NCBI RefSeq assembly: GCF_003201475.1
Contig: NZ_QJJK01000019.1
Coordinates: forward strand, 1 to 64,000
Length of the DNA: 64,000 bases
Source of the DNA: Chelatococcus asaccharovorans
GTDB lineage: Bacteria; Pseudomonadota; Alphaproteobacteria; Rhizobiales; Beijerinckiaceae
Direction: 5' to 3'
The notes beneath the pieces were generated by a model. The model was not told the origin of the DNA and made no database searches. It worked only from the letters and a program-made list of their open reading frames with translations. Below, piece by piece: positions 61,720 to 64,000 of this stretch (position 1 is the first letter of the stretch; every line of letters begins with the position of its first letter). The position numbers were made by a program, and so were the translations under genes.

Positions 61720-63024
61720 TCATCGGTCCCGCCTTCGCAGGCTTTTCAGGAGTGACTCCGAGACCTCAAGCCGCGAACCGGATTCAGATGTCACAATCTC
61801 CGAGGTTTGGCGGTGTTTCCCTTCATCCAGCTTGGCGCGCAGGAGCGCCATGACCATCGGCCAGGTCGAGAATTTTCCGTCCCGCGCCTTGTCGGTCAGG
61901 CTGCGCAGATATCCCCCGGCGCTGTTGATCTGGTCGGATCGCTGGTAGATTGCCGCAAGCGTGATCGCGGCCTGAACCTCGCCCATGACCTTGCGGGCTT
62001 CCTGCCAGGCGCTGGGACTGATCCCCAGCATCGTCCGGACCAGCTCTGCGGCCGCCAGAAAGTCGCGCCAATGGCGGATTTCGCCCGATTGCGCTGCCTC
62101 GCGCAAATTCGGGCACGCATCCAGCACGATGCTCAACGGCAGATCTCGCTTCGGCAAGCTCCTTACGTTGTCGATTTCCGCAACGCTGCCGCTCGCTTCT
62201 TTCTTTTCTCGAAAGCAGTGTTCAGATTCAGATGGGGAGTCTGGATTTGAATTCTGTATGTGGCGATCAGATTGAGACTCATTGGCGTTCGGATTCTGTG
62301 TTTTTATGAAAGATTCCAATACATCGCGGATCTCCGCGTGCAGTTCATAGAGCTCAGCGCAGATATCCTCGATGAGCTGCCGCGAGGCCGTCCGGGGAAG
62401 CCTGCCGATGACCGCCTGGTATGTCTGAAGCACCCTGCCCCAGTTCCCCGGGACTCCTTCCTCGATCCCTGCGTCGATCATCTTGACGATATCGCGCCGT
62501 AGCAGCGTCAAGCGCTCCCTGGCGACACGAAACGCCTTCTTCTCCGCCTGGACCGCCTCCGCCATGTCCCTGAATTCCACCGCGCGTGCGACGATCGGCG
62601 AGAGATCGAAGCCATAGGCCTGCTCGATCTCCCCTGCCCTGCTCCGGCGCGCGAATCGCTTGCCGTTCGGGCTATCCCTGCGGATGATCAATCCGCATTC
62701 GACCAGAACCAAAAGATGGCGCCGAAGCGTCGCCGGCGAGATGCCGTTCGCGCGGGCAATCAGCTGCTCGTTCGATGGCCAGACGATGAGTTCGCCATCG
62801 GCCGAGAGTTCCGTCTCTCTGTGAAACGACAGCAAGGCGTTGAGGATCGCAAGCGAGCGATCCGTCGCGCCGAGCATTTCGCGGGCTTTACGGATGTCTT
62901 CGAACACCCGCCACTTGTTGGCGGTCACCTCTTTCGGCATCGCCTTTGCGGTTGCCTGGCTTGCAATCTGGCCAAGCGTCATCGCCCGCCGCCCGAAGGG
63001 CGTCGTTGAGATATGCGTCTGCAT
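61720..63024 (-). CDS. repC: Replication initiator RepC
   Basis: A 434-residue RepC of repABC replicons: GRRAMTLGQIASQATAKAMP, VFEDIRKAREMLGATDRSLA, ILNALLSFHRETELSADGEL, VWPSNEQLIARANGISPATL, RRHLLVLVECGLIIRRDSPN and a C-terminal part with FLAAAELVRTMLGISPSAWQ and AAITLAAIYQRSDQINSAGG. RepC is the initiator and its gene usually contains the origin in its middle, AT-richer part; here the most AT-rich section is around 62200-62300. It is regulated by the antisense RNA encoded in the gap to repB. Confidence 0.95.
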   Translation of the reverse strand: MQTHISTTPFGRRAMTLGQIASQATAKAMPKEVTANKWRVFEDIRKAREMLGATDRSLAILNALLSFHRETELSADGELIVWPSNEQLIARANGISPATLRRHLLVLVECGLIIRRDSPNGKRFARRSRAGEIEQAYGFDLSPIVARAVEFRDMAEAVQAEKKAFRVARERLTLLRRDIVKMIDAGIEEGVPGNWGRVLQTYQAVIGRLPRTASRQLIEDICAELYELHAEIRDVLESFIKTQNPNANESQSDRHIQNSNPDSPSESEHCFREKKEASGSVAEIDNVRSLPKRDLPLSIVLDACPNLREAAQSGEIRHWRDFLAAAELVRTMLGISPSAWQEARKVMGEVQAAITLAAIYQRSDQINSAGGYLRSLTDKARDGKFSTWPMVMALLRAKLDEGKHRQTSEIVTSESGSRLEVSESLLKSLRRRDR

Positions 63025-63083
63025 TGTCCCTCACCTATCGCTAGGCAAAAGAATTCTAGCCGCCCGAATGGACGTTACGACTC

Positions 63084-63172
63084 TTGACACTGATTCGTGG
63101 AAATGCGATTCTCGGAGTGCTTAAGTTCTGAGAGAGGCTTCCACGGTTCGCCGGTCGGGGGCCTTTTTCTTT
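63084..63172 (+). ncRNA. Antisense RNA (ctRNA) in the repB-repC gap
   Basis: On the plus strand, opposite repC, TTGACA (63084-63089) is followed after 17 bases by GATTCT (63107-63112), a good sigma70-type promoter. Transcription would start near 63119 and end at a hairpin, AGGCTTCC (63135-63142) pairing with GGGGGCCT (63157-63164), and a T-rich run. Size, place and orientation match the counter-transcribed RNA of repABC plasmids, which controls RepC levels and incompatibility. Confidence 0.8.
63135..63172 (+). terminator. Intrinsic terminator of the ctRNA
   Basis: An eight-pair stem with two G-U pairs (AGGCTTCC with GGGGGCCT) and a 14-base loop precedes TTTTTCTTTT. The hairpin also forms in the repBC mRNA and may take part in antisense control. 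Confidence 0.75.
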
Positions 63173-63179
63173 TGCGGTT

Positions 63180-64000
63180 TCAATTCTCCTGTTTCGACTG
63201 CCTGTAAGCCTCATAGAGGCTGTCCAGATTGCCAGTTATCCAATCCGCGAAAGGCTTCGCCTCGGTCTTGGTGATCTCGAGCGAAATGCCTTTCGGCCGG
63301 TACCTAGCGACGACGCTAACCGATTTGTCACTAGGTACCCAGGATTGCGCGGCTGCTGCCATTCGCTCCGTTTTGGCCGCCGCCTGCTTCAGCTGGTTGT
63401 AGACAGCCTGAAACCGGTCATCGCTTTTCTCAGTGAGGAAATCCTGCTCGCGAATGAGTTTCAGAGCTTTGGATCGTTTCCCCTCATCTTCCAGCAAATC
63501 AGCTAGTTCGGCCCAACGCAGGCGTCCGAATGATGGAGCGGAACCGATGGCTTCAATCAGTTCCGGCGGCAATCGCCTAGTCAGAGCGATCATGCGAGAT
63601 AGGGCAGCCTTATCGACGCCGAGGGAAGCCATGATGATGTCCCGTGGAAACCCACGATCCTCGAGACGTGCCCCAAAAAAAGATCGCTCGATGAACGATA
63701 GGTCCGTGCGAGAGTTGTTTTCCTGACCTTGCGAGACGACGAGTTGTTCGTCCGTAAGATCGCGCACAACTGCCCTCACCGGCCGACCAAGTTCCTTGGC
63801 GGCCGCCAGTCGACGATGTCCGTAAGCAACCTGGTATCGCCCTTCGCGCTCGGGATGCGGGCGCACCAAGATCGGCACCTGCTGGCCGTGTTCCCTGATC
63901 TGGGCGGCCAGAGAAGCATTCACTTCGGCTTCAACACTTAGGCGATCGACGACGAACGAGCCGTCCACAAGAGCGGGGTCGAGTTCGATGATTACCCGGC
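63180..64000 (-). CDS. repB: Partition protein RepB (partial)
   Basis: A ParB-family protein of repABC operons. The frame is open past 63968 to the window edge, so the first part of the gene is outside. The visible part has VIELDPALVDGSFVVDRL, the ParB boxes VPILVRPHPEREGRYQVAYG and HRRLAAAKELGRPVRAVVRD, a central helix-turn-helix (FPRDIIMASLGVDKAALSRM) and the C-terminal region ending EAYRQSKQEN. RepB binds parS sites and works with RepA in segregation. Confidence 0.95.
   Translation of the reverse strand, partial: RVIIELDPALVDGSFVVDRLSVEAEVNASLAAQIREHGQQVPILVRPHPEREGRYQVAYGHRRLAAAKELGRPVRAVVRDLTDEQLVVSQGQENNSRTDLSFIERSFFGARLEDRGFPRDIIMASLGVDKAALSRMIALTRRLPPELIEAIGSAPSFGRLRWAELADLLEDEGKRSKALKLIREQDFLTEKSDDRFQAVYNQLKQAAAKTERMAAAAQSWVPSDKSVSVVARYRPKGISLEITKTEAKPFADWITGNLDSLYEAYRQSKQEN

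Noticed and set aside
1-64000. Conjugation genes, tRNA or rRNA
   Set aside because: No TraA, TraG, VirB or Trb signature and no tRNA or rRNA sequence was recognised in the window.

Overview
The window is part of a repABC-type plasmid or secondary replicon of an alphaproteobacterium, most likely a Hyphomicrobiales (Rhizobiales) member. The right edge carries repC, an antisense RNA in the repB-repC gap and the 3' part of repB. The left part carries plasmid-backbone families (DUF736, ArdC, DUF1419, DUF3085, toprim, a methylase-helicase) and toxin-antitoxin pairs. Base composition is GC-rich throughout. I found no rRNA, tRNA, CRISPR array or conjugation (tra/trb/vir) genes.

Layout. 0-7.1 kb: backbone genes with a RelBE-like and a VapBC pair, then a transposase remnant. 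7.3-12.7 kb: a complete beta-hydroxyaspartate cycle operon, bhcABCD, with the divergent IclR regulator bhcR. This pathway assimilates glyoxylate plus glycine to oxaloacetate. 12.7-15.1 kb: truncated IS3 and IS21 elements fused to the tail of a nitrilase gene. 15.3-21.6 kb: more backbone, including a methylase-helicase cut short and fused to another reading frame, and a toprim gene without its 5' end. 21.6-32 kb: an accessory island with a Fic protein, exported proteins, a thermonuclease, two HNH nucleases (one frameshifted), a His-Xaa-Ser (Hxs) radical-SAM peptide-modification operon that lacks its first genes, and fragments of CBASS-type nucleotidyltransferases. 32-45.6 kb: many broken insertion sequences around four apparently intact pieces: an NtaB-type flavin reductase, etfAB, a large GcvT-family dehydrogenase and a GntR regulator. 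A decayed three-subunit HcnABC/opine-oxidase-type gene set is also there. 45.7-58.1 kb: a catabolic cluster with an NtaA-type flavin monooxygenase, an ABC importer, a flavin reductase, a glyphosate/iminodiacetate-oxidase-like FAD enzyme, RidA, an MFS permease, and a second bhcD with a truncated second bhcC. 58.1-60.5 kb: an intact IS3 element and a tyrosine recombinase. 60.6-64 kb: a RES-Xre toxin-antitoxin pair and the replication genes.

How it may work together (inference). The NtaA/NtaB-type monooxygenase, the ETF-linked GcvT-family dehydrogenase and the GOX-like oxidase all belong to families that cleave N-carboxymethyl groups from amines. Several known members release glyoxylate. RidA would clear imine by-products, and the bhc operon would turn glyoxylate into C4 compounds. 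The plasmid therefore looks like a modular glyoxylate-yielding catabolic replicon for aminopolycarboxylates, iminodiacetate, glyphosate or opine-like compounds, heavily rearranged by insertion sequences. All family calls are by eye; no search was run.
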